The notes under the pieces: generated by a model | The model's database searches: none | The model's input: the letters and a program-made list of their open reading frames with translations, nothing else | What the model was told of the DNA's origin: nothing | Position numbers and translations under genes: made by a program | Shown here: positions 25,853 to 35,044 of the stretch, in pieces | Numbering within the stretch: the stretch's first letter is position 1 | How the letters are laid out: the number at the start of each line of letters is the position of its first letter | Assembly: GCF_014168535.1 (NCBI RefSeq) | Contig: NZ_CP060007.1 | Span: 2,728,001-2,792,000 of the forward strand | Direction: 5' to 3' | Length of the DNA: 64,000 nt | DNA from: Lacibacter sediminis | GTDB taxonomy: Bacteria; Bacteroidota; Bacteroidia; Chitinophagales; Chitinophagaceae

Positions 25853-26371
25853 TTAAATAGATTTCGGCATGTTTGCGTTAGGATTCTTTTTGGCAATACC
25901 GGCACCAATCAATGAAGCGATGCCTCCAATGAAAGCATAACTGAATAGTGAACCAACCACACCAAAAAGGAAAAAGTATTTACTTGTAAATTCAATCGCC
26001 TTATCAATTGTTTCTTCATTCATCTGGGGATTCTCTTCCATCCCTTTACGTGCCATCTCCATCGCTTTTTCTTTCACTTCCGGCATCAGGAATGTTGACA
26101 AGATAAACCCGGCAATTGCAATAAGTGTAACAATTGCAGCAGTCTTAAAACCATGACCAAATACAGAACCGAATGTTACCTCGCCATCCATATCAACCGA
26201 AAAAGAATAACAGGCCCACACTATAGCAGCCAGATAACAAACGATGGTAACCCACTGCACCCAACGTTCGTAAATATCAAATACCTGAAACAGTATACCT
26301 ATCAGGACAACAGCAATGCCAATAATTAAACCCTTGACAAAATGTGACGTTACTTTCTTTTCCATAAACAA
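25853..26371 (-). CDS. DUF4199 domain membrane protein
   Basis: A 172-residue inner-membrane protein with four hydrophobic segments: two adjacent near the N-terminus, one around 75-95, and one near 130-160. Typical DUF4199 wording is seen in YSFSVDMDGEVTFGSVFGHGFKTAAIVTL. The family has no known function and is confined mostly to Bacteroidota. The start is ATG 26371, or 26365 two codons later. It lies 4 bp after the dihydroorotase-like gene and 8 bp before the GT2 gene. Confidence 0.8.
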   Translation of the reverse strand: MFMEKKVTSHFVKGLIIGIAVVLIGILFQVFDIYERWVQWVTIVCYLAAIVWACYSFSVDMDGEVTFGSVFGHGFKTAAIVTLIAIAGFILSTFLMPEVKEKAMEMARKGMEENPQMNEETIDKAIEFTSKYFFLFGVVGSLFSYAFIGGIASLIGAGIAKKNPNANMPKSI

Positions 26372-26375
26372 AAAT

Positions 26376-27641
26376 TTAGTTCAGTTTAAGTTGATTGTTA
26401 TTGATGATCCCAATCACTTTTCCTCTCAGCTCTTTACCAATAAAGGCAGAGTTCTTTGATTTGGAGCGGATGGCATCGGTTTCAAACACATATGTCGCCT
26501 CGGGGTTAAACAATGTTACATTGGCCATGGCACCTTCTTTTATTGAAGGCATTTCAATATCCAAAACCTTGCGTGGGTTGATGCTTACAAGTTCCACCCA
26601 GCGTTCGGCACTTAGATCATTTCCAAAAACAGCTCCCATAACGCCATAACAACTTTCAAGGCCAACCATGCCGGGTTTGGCGTACTCAAACTCACAAATC
26701 TTACTGTCGTATTCATGTGGTTCATGATGCGTGGCAATACAATCAACCGAACCATTCAACACTGCTTGTCTTAATGCATCACGCTCAACAGCCGTACGGA
26801 GTGGTGGATACAATTTCAGGTTGGTATCATAACTCTGCATGTCTTCATCTGTAAAATAAAGATGAGCAGGTGTTACAGAGCAACTGATAGCCGCACCACT
26901 TTCCTTTGAACGGTTAATATATTCAATACTCTTGGGCGAAGTAACACCGGTGAAATGCAGTTTTGATTCTGCATAACGGGCAAGCTTAATATCTCTTGCC
27001 ACCTGAATTTCTTCCGCAAGGATTGGTTTTCCGGGCAATCCAAGCCTTGTGCTGATGATGCCTTCATTCATCAAACCATAAGTTCCGATGGTTTTATCAT
27101 CAGGTATCTGGATGATGGTACCATTGAACGCTTTTACATACTGCAACGCTTTCAATAACAATCCTGCTGATTGTACAGGATGCAATCCGTCGGTAAAAGC
27201 AGCAGCGCCTGCAGCACGCATATCATACATCTCAGCCAGTTCTTTTCCTTCGGTTTGTTTGGTAACAGCACCCAATGGGTGAATATTCACAGGTGATTGT
27301 CTTGCCTTCTGCACAATGTATTCCACCTGCGATTTGCCAGACACAATGGGGTTGGTATTGGGCAATACCATCACATCTGTATAACCACCTGCGGCTGCAG
27401 CTTCAATACCCGTTTCCAACGTTTCTTTAAATTCAAAACCGGGATCGCAGAAGTGCGCAAACAGATCGACCCAACCCGGCGAAAGATGAAGATTTTTTTC
27501 TTCGATCACCTGATCTGCCTGTTGCTGTGGCAACGAACCAATGAGTTTAATTTGTCCGTTATCAATAAATACATCCTGTATAGTTTGATGGAAAGGAGAC
27601 TGAGGATCGATAATGTGCGCCTGTCTGATGAGAATGGTCAT
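26376..27641 (-). CDS. Dihydroorotase homologue lacking most metal ligands
   Basis: A 421-residue amidohydrolase-superfamily protein. Overall it matches class I dihydroorotase (GWVDL at 56-60, GAAAFTDG at 145-152, SVTPAHLYFTDED at 255-267). Compared with the well-studied Aquifex enzyme, F61 replaces the first His of HxH (H63 is kept), C65 replaces the substrate Arg, Q178 stands at the His of HCED, G232 at the His of AHVS, and H305 at the catalytic Asp of ATDHAP. It is therefore probably not an active DHOase. Known inactive homologues (pseudo-DHOases) stabilise aspartate transcarbamoylase; that is a guess here. It heads the operon with DUF4199 and two glycosyltransferases. Confidence 0.8.
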   Translation of the reverse strand: MTILIRQAHIIDPQSPFHQTIQDVFIDNGQIKLIGSLPQQQADQVIEEKNLHLSPGWVDLFAHFCDPGFEFKETLETGIEAAAAGGYTDVMVLPNTNPIVSGKSQVEYIVQKARQSPVNIHPLGAVTKQTEGKELAEMYDMRAAGAAAFTDGLHPVQSAGLLLKALQYVKAFNGTIIQIPDDKTIGTYGLMNEGIISTRLGLPGKPILAEEIQVARDIKLARYAESKLHFTGVTSPKSIEYINRSKESGAAISCSVTPAHLYFTDEDMQSYDTNLKLYPPLRTAVERDALRQAVLNGSVDCIATHHEPHEYDSKICEFEYAKPGMVGLESCYGVMGAVFGNDLSAERWVELVSINPRKVLDIEMPSIKEGAMANVTLFNPEATYVFETDAIRSKSKNSAFIGKELRGKVIGIINNNQLKLN

Positions 27642-27690
27642 GTAAGAAGTTCAGATTATTGCGCCGCTAAGATCGTTTTTTTTGATTGAT

Positions 27691-27722
27691 TTTGTGCGAA
27701 ATAGATATAAATCTTACATTTG
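27691..27722 (+). promoter_or_regulatory. Promoter of the tRNA-Pro gene
   Basis: TTTG at 27691-27694, a 20-bp spacer and TACATTTG at 27715-27722: a full match to TTTG-N20-TAnnTTTG. It lies 42 bp before the tRNA. Confidence 0.75.
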
Positions 27723-27763
27723 CTGCCCGCTGAAATCCAGGGGTGGATTTCTGTTTTTTTGTT

Positions 27764-27837
27764 CGGGACGTAGCGCAGCCCGGTAGCGCACTAGCATGGG
27801 GTGCTAGGGGTCGCTAGTTCGAATCTAGTCGTCCCGA
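27764..27837 (+). tRNA. tRNA-Pro (anticodon GGG)
   Basis: A complete 74-nt cloverleaf. The acceptor stem is CGGGACG with CGTCCCG, the D stem GCGC/GCGC, and the anticodon stem CTAGC/GCTAG with loop ATGGGGT. That places GGG at 27798-27800, reading CCC and CCU. The variable region is GGGTC and the T arm is GCTAG-TTCGAAT-CTAGT. The discriminator is A27837. CCA is not encoded (the next bases are CTA), so it has to be added enzymatically. The gene has its own promoter and terminator. Confidence 0.95.
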
Positions 27838-27843
27838 CTAAGG

Positions 27844-27880
27844 CAAAAGCTTCACTGAAAAGTGAGGCTTTTGTTTTTTC
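27844..27880 (+). terminator. Terminator of tRNA-Pro
   Basis: CAAAAGCTTCACT (27844-27856) pairs with AGTGAGGCTTTTG (27861-27873) in a 13-bp stem with one G-T pair and a GAAA loop, followed by TTTTTT. Confidence 0.88.
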
Positions 27881-28219
27881 CATATCCATTTTTTTTAATG
27901 AACAGTAACGCCTCCGTATAAAGCTGGAGGATCGTCCCGACAACTCAAAGCATTGATTTTTCAACGCTCTTTTTATTGCTAATGATTATTTCACATCTTA
28001 ACATTAGGGGATTGTACCATGATAACAACTTTAGGTATTAGCCAACCATTGCATTTACAATGAATGCAACCGTTTGCTCAAATTGATTAGCTGGTAATGA
28101 ATGGTATGCTGTTAGTCGTAATTTAGATTGAAACTGTAAAAACGATGGATCAACAGATATAGGTGAGCAGAAATAACCCGTTGATTCATTTATTGCTTGT
28201 TCATTCTAATGATAAAAAA
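27881..28219. other. Spacer between tRNA-Pro and the sugar island
   Basis: 339 bp without a convincing gene. It holds a small hairpin (CCTCC 27911-27915 with GGAGG 27926-27930), a 10-nt copy of the tRNA 3' end (TCGTCCCGAC at 27932-27941), and the inverted repeat at 28049-28069. A clear promoter for the glycosidase was not found. Confidence 0.6.
28049..28069. promoter_or_regulatory. Inverted repeat TTGCATT-N7-AATGCAA
   Basis: Perfect 7-bp arms with a 7-nt spacer, 150 bp before the glycosidase start. The size suits a dimeric regulator site; the GntR-type regulator at 30513 is a candidate binder, but this is inference. Confidence 0.4.
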
Positions 28220-30424
28220 ATGTTTAAAGGTTTGTCATCCGTTTTTTCGTTAATAACTTTTTTGTTTATTCATTCCGCATACAGCCAGTCATCAGCACTG
28301 TCAACCTGGGAACAGGGGTTAGAGAACAGGATCAGTTCAGATTGGCTGGTTCACCCTGTGAAAGCAAAAGCAGCCCTTTATTCTTCCGTTGATAAGAAGG
28401 ACATTATTCTGTATAACGGTTTGGTGAAACGTGTGTTTAGGTTAACCCCGAATGTGGTATGCACAGACTATATAAATTTAATTACCGGTCAACAATTATT
28501 GCGTGCCATAATGCCGGAGGCTTCTATTACAATTAACGGAAAAGAATATAATGTTGGCGGATTGCATGGGCAAAAAGAGAAAGCCTATCTTTTACCTGAA
28601 TGGGTAAACAGTTATACTAAATCAGATAATGACTTTCAACTGGAAAACTATACAACCGGAGAATTGTTGCAGCCCATTAACTGGAAACAAAAAGATTGGT
28701 GGGCATTAAACAGCCATCAGCCAAAAGGCAAAACAATCAGCTTTACTTACCGCAACAAGAAAGCTGAATTGAAGGATGTTGCAGTTATTGTTCATTATGC
28801 TTTATACGATGGCATTCCCGTGATTGAAAAATGGCTGACCATCGAAAACAAAGGCCCAAACTCTTTTACAATTAACAAAGTTAAAAACGAAGTACTTGCA
28901 TTGGTGGAAGAAGAAAGTGCTGTTGTAGGCAAACCGGAGCAAATGAAAAAGCCACAGGGAATTTATGTTGAAACGAATTATGCATTCAATAATTCAATGC
29001 GGTATGATATCAGTGATCAGACATTACATTGGAAAACAGACCCCACCTATACATCGCAGGTAAATTATAATTACGAAACACCCTGCATTCTTGAAGTATA
29101 TCCTGATAAAGCGCCGGGCATTGAACTGCGGCAAAACGAATTGTTCACTTCTGTACGATCTTATGAATTACTGATGGATAGTTATGATCGTGAACGCAGA
29201 GGACTTGCAATAAGAAAAATGTACAGAACCATTGCGCCATGGACAACAGCTAACCCAATCTTTATGCATTTGATAAGCAGTAATGATGATCAGGTAAGAT
29301 TGGCCATTGATCAATGCGCTGCAACAGGTTACGAAGCATTGATCTTAAGTTTTGGCAGCCACTTGAATATGGAAGATTCGTCGGACGCAAATATTCAGAA
29401 ATGGAAATCGCTTGCACAGTACGCACATCAGAAGGGTGTGCAGATTGGAGGTTATTCACTCTTTAGTTCAAGAAGGATCAGTGATGAACACGATGTAATT
29501 AATCCTGCCACTGGAAAAACAGGTGGTGCTTTTTTTGGAAATGCACCTTGTTTTGGAAGTAAATGGGGACTTGCTTATCGTGATAAAATAAAATACTTTT
29601 TTACGCAAACCGGTTTTGATATATGGGAAAATGATGGCCCATATCCCGGAGATGTATGCGCATCAACTACACATCCAGGCCATAAAGGCCTTGATGATTC
29701 GCAATGGAGACAGATGGAAATTCAAAAAGAACTATATCGCTGGCTGAATGAAAGAGGGGTATATATCAATGCTCCTGATTGGTATTTCTTAGATGGCACA
29801 CATAAAATTGCAATTGGCTACAGGGAGGTTAATTTTTCGTTGTCAAGAGAGCAACAGAAAATCCTGAACCGTCAGAATATTTATGATGGTACATGGGAAA
29901 AAACGCCTTCCATGGGTTGGGGCTTTGTACCATTAACTAAATACCAGGGGGGAGGCCCTGAAGCAGTTCTTGAGCCTTTAAATGATCACTTAACAGACTA
30001 TGAGCAATTAATGATGCAGTATTATGGTGCAGGTGTGCAGGCTTGTTACAGAGGGCCGAGATTGTATGATACCGAAAAAACAAAACAAACAGTTATATCA
30101 GTTATTAACTGGTACAAAAAATACAGGGAGATATTGAACAGTGATGTCATACATCTGCGACGAGCCGATGGCAGAGATTGGGATGGTATTCTGCATGTTA
30201 GTCCTCAACTGAAACAAAAAGGATTGATGATGCTCTATAACCCCACAAATACTTCAATTACAAGAACAATAAAAATTCCGCTCTATTATACGGGGTTGAG
30301 CAGTACAGCAAAGATCAGGGAAAAAGAAAGTATTTTTAAACCTTACAGTTTAGGAAGAGACTATAGTGTTGAACTAACAGTGACCATACCTGCAAATGAC
30401 TATACATGGTTCGTGATTGAGTGA
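28220..30424 (+). CDS. Secreted glycoside hydrolase, alpha-galactosidase-like (clan GH-D type)
   Basis: A 734-residue protein with a signal peptide ending IHSAYSQ. An N-terminal beta domain (about 40-330) precedes a TIM-barrel region. The barrel is suggested by YEALILSFGSHLN, GVQIGGYSLFSSRR and FDIWENDGPYPGD; the Asp in IWENDG would be the catalytic nucleophile of GH27/GH36-type enzymes. A C-terminal beta domain follows. I cannot name the family or substrate. Start at ATG 28220 gives a good signal peptide; the frame is open from a GTG at 28163. It is separated from the convergent regulator by 88 bp. Confidence 0.6.
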   Translation: MFKGLSSVFSLITFLFIHSAYSQSSALSTWEQGLENRISSDWLVHPVKAKAALYSSVDKKDIILYNGLVKRVFRLTPNVVCTDYINLITGQQLLRAIMPEASITINGKEYNVGGLHGQKEKAYLLPEWVNSYTKSDNDFQLENYTTGELLQPINWKQKDWWALNSHQPKGKTISFTYRNKKAELKDVAVIVHYALYDGIPVIEKWLTIENKGPNSFTINKVKNEVLALVEEESAVVGKPEQMKKPQGIYVETNYAFNNSMRYDISDQTLHWKTDPTYTSQVNYNYETPCILEVYPDKAPGIELRQNELFTSVRSYELLMDSYDRERRGLAIRKMYRTIAPWTTANPIFMHLISSNDDQVRLAIDQCAATGYEALILSFGSHLNMEDSSDANIQKWKSLAQYAHQKGVQIGGYSLFSSRRISDEHDVINPATGKTGGAFFGNAPCFGSKWGLAYRDKIKYFFTQTGFDIWENDGPYPGDVCASTTHPGHKGLDDSQWRQMEIQKELYRWLNERGVYINAPDWYFLDGTHKIAIGYREVNFSLSREQQKILNRQNIYDGTWEKTPSMGWGFVPLTKYQGGGPEAVLEPLNDHLTDYEQLMMQYYGAGVQACYRGPRLYDTEKTKQTVISVINWYKKYREILNSDVIHLRRADGRDWDGILHVSPQLKQKGLMMLYNPTNTSITRTIKIPLYYTGLSSTAKIREKESIFKPYSLGRDYSVELTVTIPANDYTWFVIE

Positions 30425-30512
30425 TAAAAAATGTCTTCGTTTTTTTATTAACACACAAAAACAACGCTACCTTATATACATTAAATGTTTGATTGAAAAC
30501 TATGTTTCAGTT

Positions 30513-31541
30513 TTACAGCGAATCTCTCAACGTCAACGAAAAAGGCACTTCCTCATGTTTTCGTTCATTACTCAACACAGCCTGCGCCGCCATTTCTCCC
30601 ATCTTTTTAAAATCGGTTGAAATAGTAGTAATGCCGTTTAAGATAAAACGTTTCCAGGGAGTTTCATTGTAAGAGATAATACCGATGTCTTTTCCAACTT
30701 TCAATTTTGTTTCCTGTATTTTTTCGAGTAATACAACGAGGTCGTCTTCCATGAGGTTGATATAAGCTTCACCTTTGCGGATGGGTTCGGCAGCAATTTC
30801 ATGAACAACTTTGTAAGCAAAAGCATATTCAGTGCAAAAACGTTCAAAGCCTTCCAATATCTCATTCGGGAAATAAGTGTAAGAGGGGAACACAATTTTC
30901 AAGGTCTGGTAATTACTCAACTGCGGCAGAGCTGTTTTTAGTGCATTGAAAATATCTTTTTCAAAATTTTCGTACACCGCACCGTATTCACCTTTAATAC
31001 CGGGGATAATTTTATCGAGCAGAATTAATGCGCCTTCATCTATTTCATTGATCACTTCATATGCATTTTCACCACCTTCGAGGAAATGAGGGATGATAAC
31101 ATAATGCGTATATCCTTTCTTACGGCTTTGCATCAGCTTTTTAAATAAAGCATAGTCATTATTATAAATGTAGAAGTCAATGGCCGCCTGGTCGCCAATG
31201 GTTGCCACAAATGAATCATAAATGATTTTCTTGTGCGCACTTAATTTATTAAAGAGCAAAAATACCCTGATATCCTGCCGGATGTCTGTCTTCGCAATAA
31301 AATAACCCTTCCCCGGTACTGAACCAACCACACCTAATTGTTTCAATTGGCGGTACGCCTTTTCGGCTGTGTCACGGGCAATGCTCAATTCAAAACTGAG
31401 ATCGTTGATGGAGGGCAGGAGATAATCTTTACCGATACTGCCCATTTCAACAGCCTTGAGAATGGAATTCACAATCTGCACATACTTGGGAGTGATCGAC
31501 TGTTCATCAATAAGGATATGGCGGTATATGTTATCAGACAT
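30513..31541 (-). CDS. GntR-type regulator with sugar-binding domain
   Basis: A 342-residue transcription factor. The N-terminal GntR winged helix (about 1-75) shows PKYVQIVNSILKAVEMG, LPSINDLSFELSIARDTAEKAYRQL and the wing GVVGSVPGKGYF. The remaining 260 residues resemble a periplasmic-binding/LacI ligand domain (VVLLEKIQETKLKVGKDIGIISYNE), the type typical of Bacteroidota sugar regulators. It is divergent from rhaT, so it probably senses rhamnose or a pathway intermediate. The start is ATG 31541. Confidence 0.85.
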   Translation of the reverse strand: MSDNIYRHILIDEQSITPKYVQIVNSILKAVEMGSIGKDYLLPSINDLSFELSIARDTAEKAYRQLKQLGVVGSVPGKGYFIAKTDIRQDIRVFLLFNKLSAHKKIIYDSFVATIGDQAAIDFYIYNNDYALFKKLMQSRKKGYTHYVIIPHFLEGGENAYEVINEIDEGALILLDKIIPGIKGEYGAVYENFEKDIFNALKTALPQLSNYQTLKIVFPSYTYFPNEILEGFERFCTEYAFAYKVVHEIAAEPIRKGEAYINLMEDDLVVLLEKIQETKLKVGKDIGIISYNETPWKRFILNGITTISTDFKKMGEMAAQAVLSNERKHEEVPFSLTLRDSL

Positions 31542-31712
31542 AATCAATTTGTACAGGTGGGTTTAAAGCATAATCGTCCGATAAAATTAATGGTTCTGCA
31601 GCTATTATGCGGTAGTTAAACAGATTGCTTGCTACTCAGGATAGTACATGACGGGATTTCTCAACAACCGTTTTACTTTTATCTTCAGATGTTTGCTATA
31701 TAAACTATTACA

Positions 31713-32804
31713 ATGCAGGTATTACTCGGCGTTATTTTTCATTTCATAGGCGGTTTCGCATCAGGCAGTTTTTATATTCCTTATAAAAAGGTAAAAGGTT
31801 GGCATTGGGAGAGTTACTGGATTATTGGTGGTTTATTCTCCTGGCTCATTGTTCCACCTGTAGCTGCTTATCTAACCATTCCCGGTTTTGCAGAAATAAT
31901 TCAAGGTGCAGCCTTCCCGGCTTTGTGTGCCACATTCATTTTTGGCGTGTTGTGGGGAATTGGCGGCTTAACCTATGGACTAGGTGTTCGCTATCTCGGT
32001 GTATCACTCGGCAGCAGCATCATCCTTGGTTTGTGTATGGTATTTGGTGCCATCATCCCTGCTATTTATTACGATTTCAGTCCTGTTGCAGGAAAAGATA
32101 CATTCAGTGCAATGGTTGGTTCCACATGGGGACTTACCATCCTTGCCGGGTTATTGCTTTGTATCATAGGTATTATCATAAGTGGTAAAGCCGGTGTAAT
32201 GAAGGAGAAAGAATTGAAAACTGCTGCCACCGATCCACATGGTGCAGAAACTTCGGTTGAATACAAGTTTGGCTTAGGTATGTTCGTAGCTATTGTTTCG
32301 GGTGTATTAAGTGCCTGTTTCAATTTTGGTTTGGAAGCCGGACAGGAAATGGCAACTGTTGCCAATGAAACATGGAAAGCAGCCAACCCCGGTGAAGGTG
32401 AGTTCCTTTATCGCAACAATGTGATCTATGTTGTATTGCTTTGGGGAGGTTTAACAACTAACTTTATATGGTGCATGATCCTGAATGCCCGCAACAAAAC
32501 ATTCGGCGATTATACCAATCAAAAAACACCATTGTTAAGAAACTATTTGTTCTCAGCGTTAGCAGGTACAACTTGGTTCTTACAATTTTTCTTTTATGGT
32601 ATGGGCGAAAGTAAATTGGGTAATGGCCCAAGCTCATGGATCTTACACATGGCCTTTATTATTCTTGTGGCCAATATGTGGGGACTTGTATTGAAAGAAT
32701 GGAAAGGTGTAAGCAAAAAAACAATTTCAACAATTATCATAGGCATCATTGTCATTATCCTCTCTGTATTACTGGTTGGATATGGCAACAGCCTCCATGT
32801 ATAA
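31713..32804 (+). CDS. rhaT: L-rhamnose/proton symporter
   Basis: Imports L-rhamnose with protons across the inner membrane. The 363-residue protein has ten hydrophobic segments and opens with IFHFIGGFASGSFYIPYKKVKGWHWE, characteristic of RhaT. Inner motifs include WGIGGLTYGLGVRYLGVSLG and CFNFGLEAGQEMA. It is the first gene of the rhamnose operon; the spacer to the regulator (31542-31712) should carry both promoters, but no clear -33/-7 pair was found. Confidence 0.93.
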   Translation: MQVLLGVIFHFIGGFASGSFYIPYKKVKGWHWESYWIIGGLFSWLIVPPVAAYLTIPGFAEIIQGAAFPALCATFIFGVLWGIGGLTYGLGVRYLGVSLGSSIILGLCMVFGAIIPAIYYDFSPVAGKDTFSAMVGSTWGLTILAGLLLCIIGIIISGKAGVMKEKELKTAATDPHGAETSVEYKFGLGMFVAIVSGVLSACFNFGLEAGQEMATVANETWKAANPGEGEFLYRNNVIYVVLLWGGLTTNFIWCMILNARNKTFGDYTNQKTPLLRNYLFSALAGTTWFLQFFFYGMGESKLGNGPSSWILHMAFIILVANMWGLVLKEWKGVSKKTISTIIIGIIVIILSVLLVGYGNSLHV

Positions 32805-32829
32805 AAATTTTAACTGAAAAGAATAGTAT

Positions 32830-34950
32830 ATGTCAGTAGCAACAAAAGATTTCAAACACGTAAGTTACTTATGGGACGACGCTAAAGCCGCAGAGCTGGC
32901 TGGAGATGAAGTGGCATTACTCGTGTATCGTTCTAACTTATTGGGAGCCGATCTCCGTTTAACCAACTATGGTGGTGGTAACACGTCGTGCAAAGCCATG
33001 GCCAAAGATCCGCTTACAGGAAAAGAAGTGGAAGTGATGTGGGTAAAGGGTAGCGGTGGCGACCTTGGCACCATGAAGCGTAGTGGACTTGCAGCATTAT
33101 ATGTTGATCGTTTGCGCAGCTTAAAAAATATCTATCGTGGTATTGAGCATGAAGATGAAATGGTAGAACTCTTCAATCATTGTATTTATGATCTTTCTTC
33201 AAAAGCTCCATCTATTGATACACCGTTACATGGTTTTCTTCCATTCAAACATATTGATCACTTACATCCTGATGCAGCCATTGCTATTGCAGCAGCAAAA
33301 GATGGTGAGAAGATCACCAAAGAATTATTCAACGGAACAATTGGTTGGGTAAAATGGCAGAAACCAGGTTTTGAATTAGGTTTGATGCTAAAGCAATGTC
33401 TGGATGAAAACCCCGGCATTCGTGGCATCATGCTCGGCTCACATGGTTTATTTACATGGGGCGATACAGCTTACGAATCATACATCAACACGCTTGAAGT
33501 AATTGAGCGTTGCGCAGAATATTTGCAGGACAACATCGCCAAACAAAAAACAATCTTTGGTGGTGCTAAACTGCAATCATTACCGGAAGCCGATCGTAAA
33601 ACACAGGCTGCTGCATTAGCACCGGTATTACGTGGTTTCTGCTCTTCACAAAACCGCATGATCGGTCATTTTACCGATGATGCAAGAGTACTGGAATACA
33701 TCAACTCGAATGATCTTGATCGTTTGGCTCCTTTGGGAACAAGCTGTCCCGATCACTTCTTACGTACAAAGATTTCTCCTTTGGTGTTAAATCTGGAAGC
33801 TGGTGAAGATCTGAGCGATGTAAAAAAGATCAAAGAAAAAATTGCTCCTTTATTCGAAGCTTATCGGGCAATGTATGCTGAGTATTACAATACTTGTAAG
33901 CATCCGAACAGTCCGGCCATGCGTGATCCCAATCCTGTGGTAATTATTTATCCCGGTGTTGGTATGTTCACCTTTGCAAAAGACAAACAAACAGCAAGGG
34001 TAGCAGCTGAATTTTATATCAATGCGATCAATGTAATGAAAGGTGCTGAAGCTATTTCAGAATATACTTCATTACCACGCCAGGAAGCATTCAACATTGA
34101 ATACTGGTTACTGGAAGAGGCAAAACTGCAACGTATGCCGAAACCAAAAGCATTGAGTGGCAAAGTTGCGCTCATTACCGGCAGCGGTGGTGGTATTGGT
34201 AAAGCCATTGCAAAACGTTTTGCTGAAGAAGGCGCCTGCGTTATTCTCAACGATATGAATGCTGAACGTTTAGCTGAAGCAAAAGATGAGTTTGTAAAAC
34301 AATTTGGCAAAGATATCGTGGCAGCCGACATATTGGATGTTACAAAAGAAACAACAATTGCAGATACACTCACAACTGCAGCACTTGCATTTGGTGGTGT
34401 TGATATTATTGTAAACAACGCCGGCTTATCGATCTCTAAATCAATCGAAGATCATACAGATAAAGATTGGGATATCCTTTACGATGTATTAGTAAAAGGT
34501 CAGTTTGTGGTAACACAAAAGGCTGTTGAAGTAATGCGCAAGCAGGGTATTGGTGGCGACATCTTAAACATTGTAAGTAAGAACGCATTAGTTAGCGGTC
34601 CTAACAATGCAGGTTACGGTTCTGCAAAAGCTGCACAACTGCACTTGTCGAGATTGAACGCTGCTGAACTCGGTAAGGATAAGATCCGTGTGAACGTAGT
34701 TAATCCCGATGCTGTTATTGCAGGCAGTAATATCTGGAGTGGTGGTTGGGCCGAAGGTCGTGCCAAAGCTTATGGTATTACGGTTGAAGAATTACCTGCT
34801 TACTATGCCGGACGTACATTATTAAATGAAATCATTTTACCTGAAGATATTGCCAATGCCTGTTTTGCTTTTGCAGGAGGTTTATTAGGCAAATCAACCG
34901 GTAACGTATTGAATGTGGATGGCGGTGTTGCCAATGCATTTGTACGCTAA
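32830..34950 (+). CDS. rhaEW: Bifunctional rhamnulose-1-phosphate aldolase/lactaldehyde dehydrogenase
   Basis: A 706-residue fusion. Residues about 1-430 are a class II aldolase domain that splits rhamnulose-1-phosphate to dihydroxyacetone phosphate and L-lactaldehyde (LRLTNYGGGNTSCK at the start, HGFLPFKHIDHLHPDA as the metal His region). Residues about 440-706 are a short-chain dehydrogenase (TGSGGGIGK, NNAG, catalytic Tyr-Gly-Ser-Ala-Lys) that oxidises lactaldehyde to L-lactate. The same fusion is known in Bacillus subtilis RhaEW. It lies 25 bp after rhaT. Its lactate product explains lutABC in the same operon. Confidence 0.92.
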   Translation: MSVATKDFKHVSYLWDDAKAAELAGDEVALLVYRSNLLGADLRLTNYGGGNTSCKAMAKDPLTGKEVEVMWVKGSGGDLGTMKRSGLAALYVDRLRSLKNIYRGIEHEDEMVELFNHCIYDLSSKAPSIDTPLHGFLPFKHIDHLHPDAAIAIAAAKDGEKITKELFNGTIGWVKWQKPGFELGLMLKQCLDENPGIRGIMLGSHGLFTWGDTAYESYINTLEVIERCAEYLQDNIAKQKTIFGGAKLQSLPEADRKTQAAALAPVLRGFCSSQNRMIGHFTDDARVLEYINSNDLDRLAPLGTSCPDHFLRTKISPLVLNLEAGEDLSDVKKIKEKIAPLFEAYRAMYAEYYNTCKHPNSPAMRDPNPVVIIYPGVGMFTFAKDKQTARVAAEFYINAINVMKGAEAISEYTSLPRQEAFNIEYWLLEEAKLQRMPKPKALSGKVALITGSGGGIGKAIAKRFAEEGACVILNDMNAERLAEAKDEFVKQFGKDIVAADILDVTKETTIADTLTTAALAFGGVDIIVNNAGLSISKSIEDHTDKDWDILYDVLVKGQFVVTQKAVEVMRKQGIGGDILNIVSKNALVSGPNNAGYGSAKAAQLHLSRLNAAELGKDKIRVNVVNPDAVIAGSNIWSGGWAEGRAKAYGITVEELPAYYAGRTLLNEIILPEDIANACFAFAGGLLGKSTGNVLNVDGGVANAFVR

Positions 34951-35044
34951 GGATTTTTTCTCATAATCAATAGTAGTTAAAGGGTTGATAGCTCTCTATC
35001 GACCCAATTTTTAAATTGAGTAACTTGTTATACAAACTTGCTTT

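Noticed and set aside
31799..32188. 129-codon frame inside rhaT
   Set aside because: Cys/Trp-rich nonsense composition typical of an out-of-frame membrane gene.
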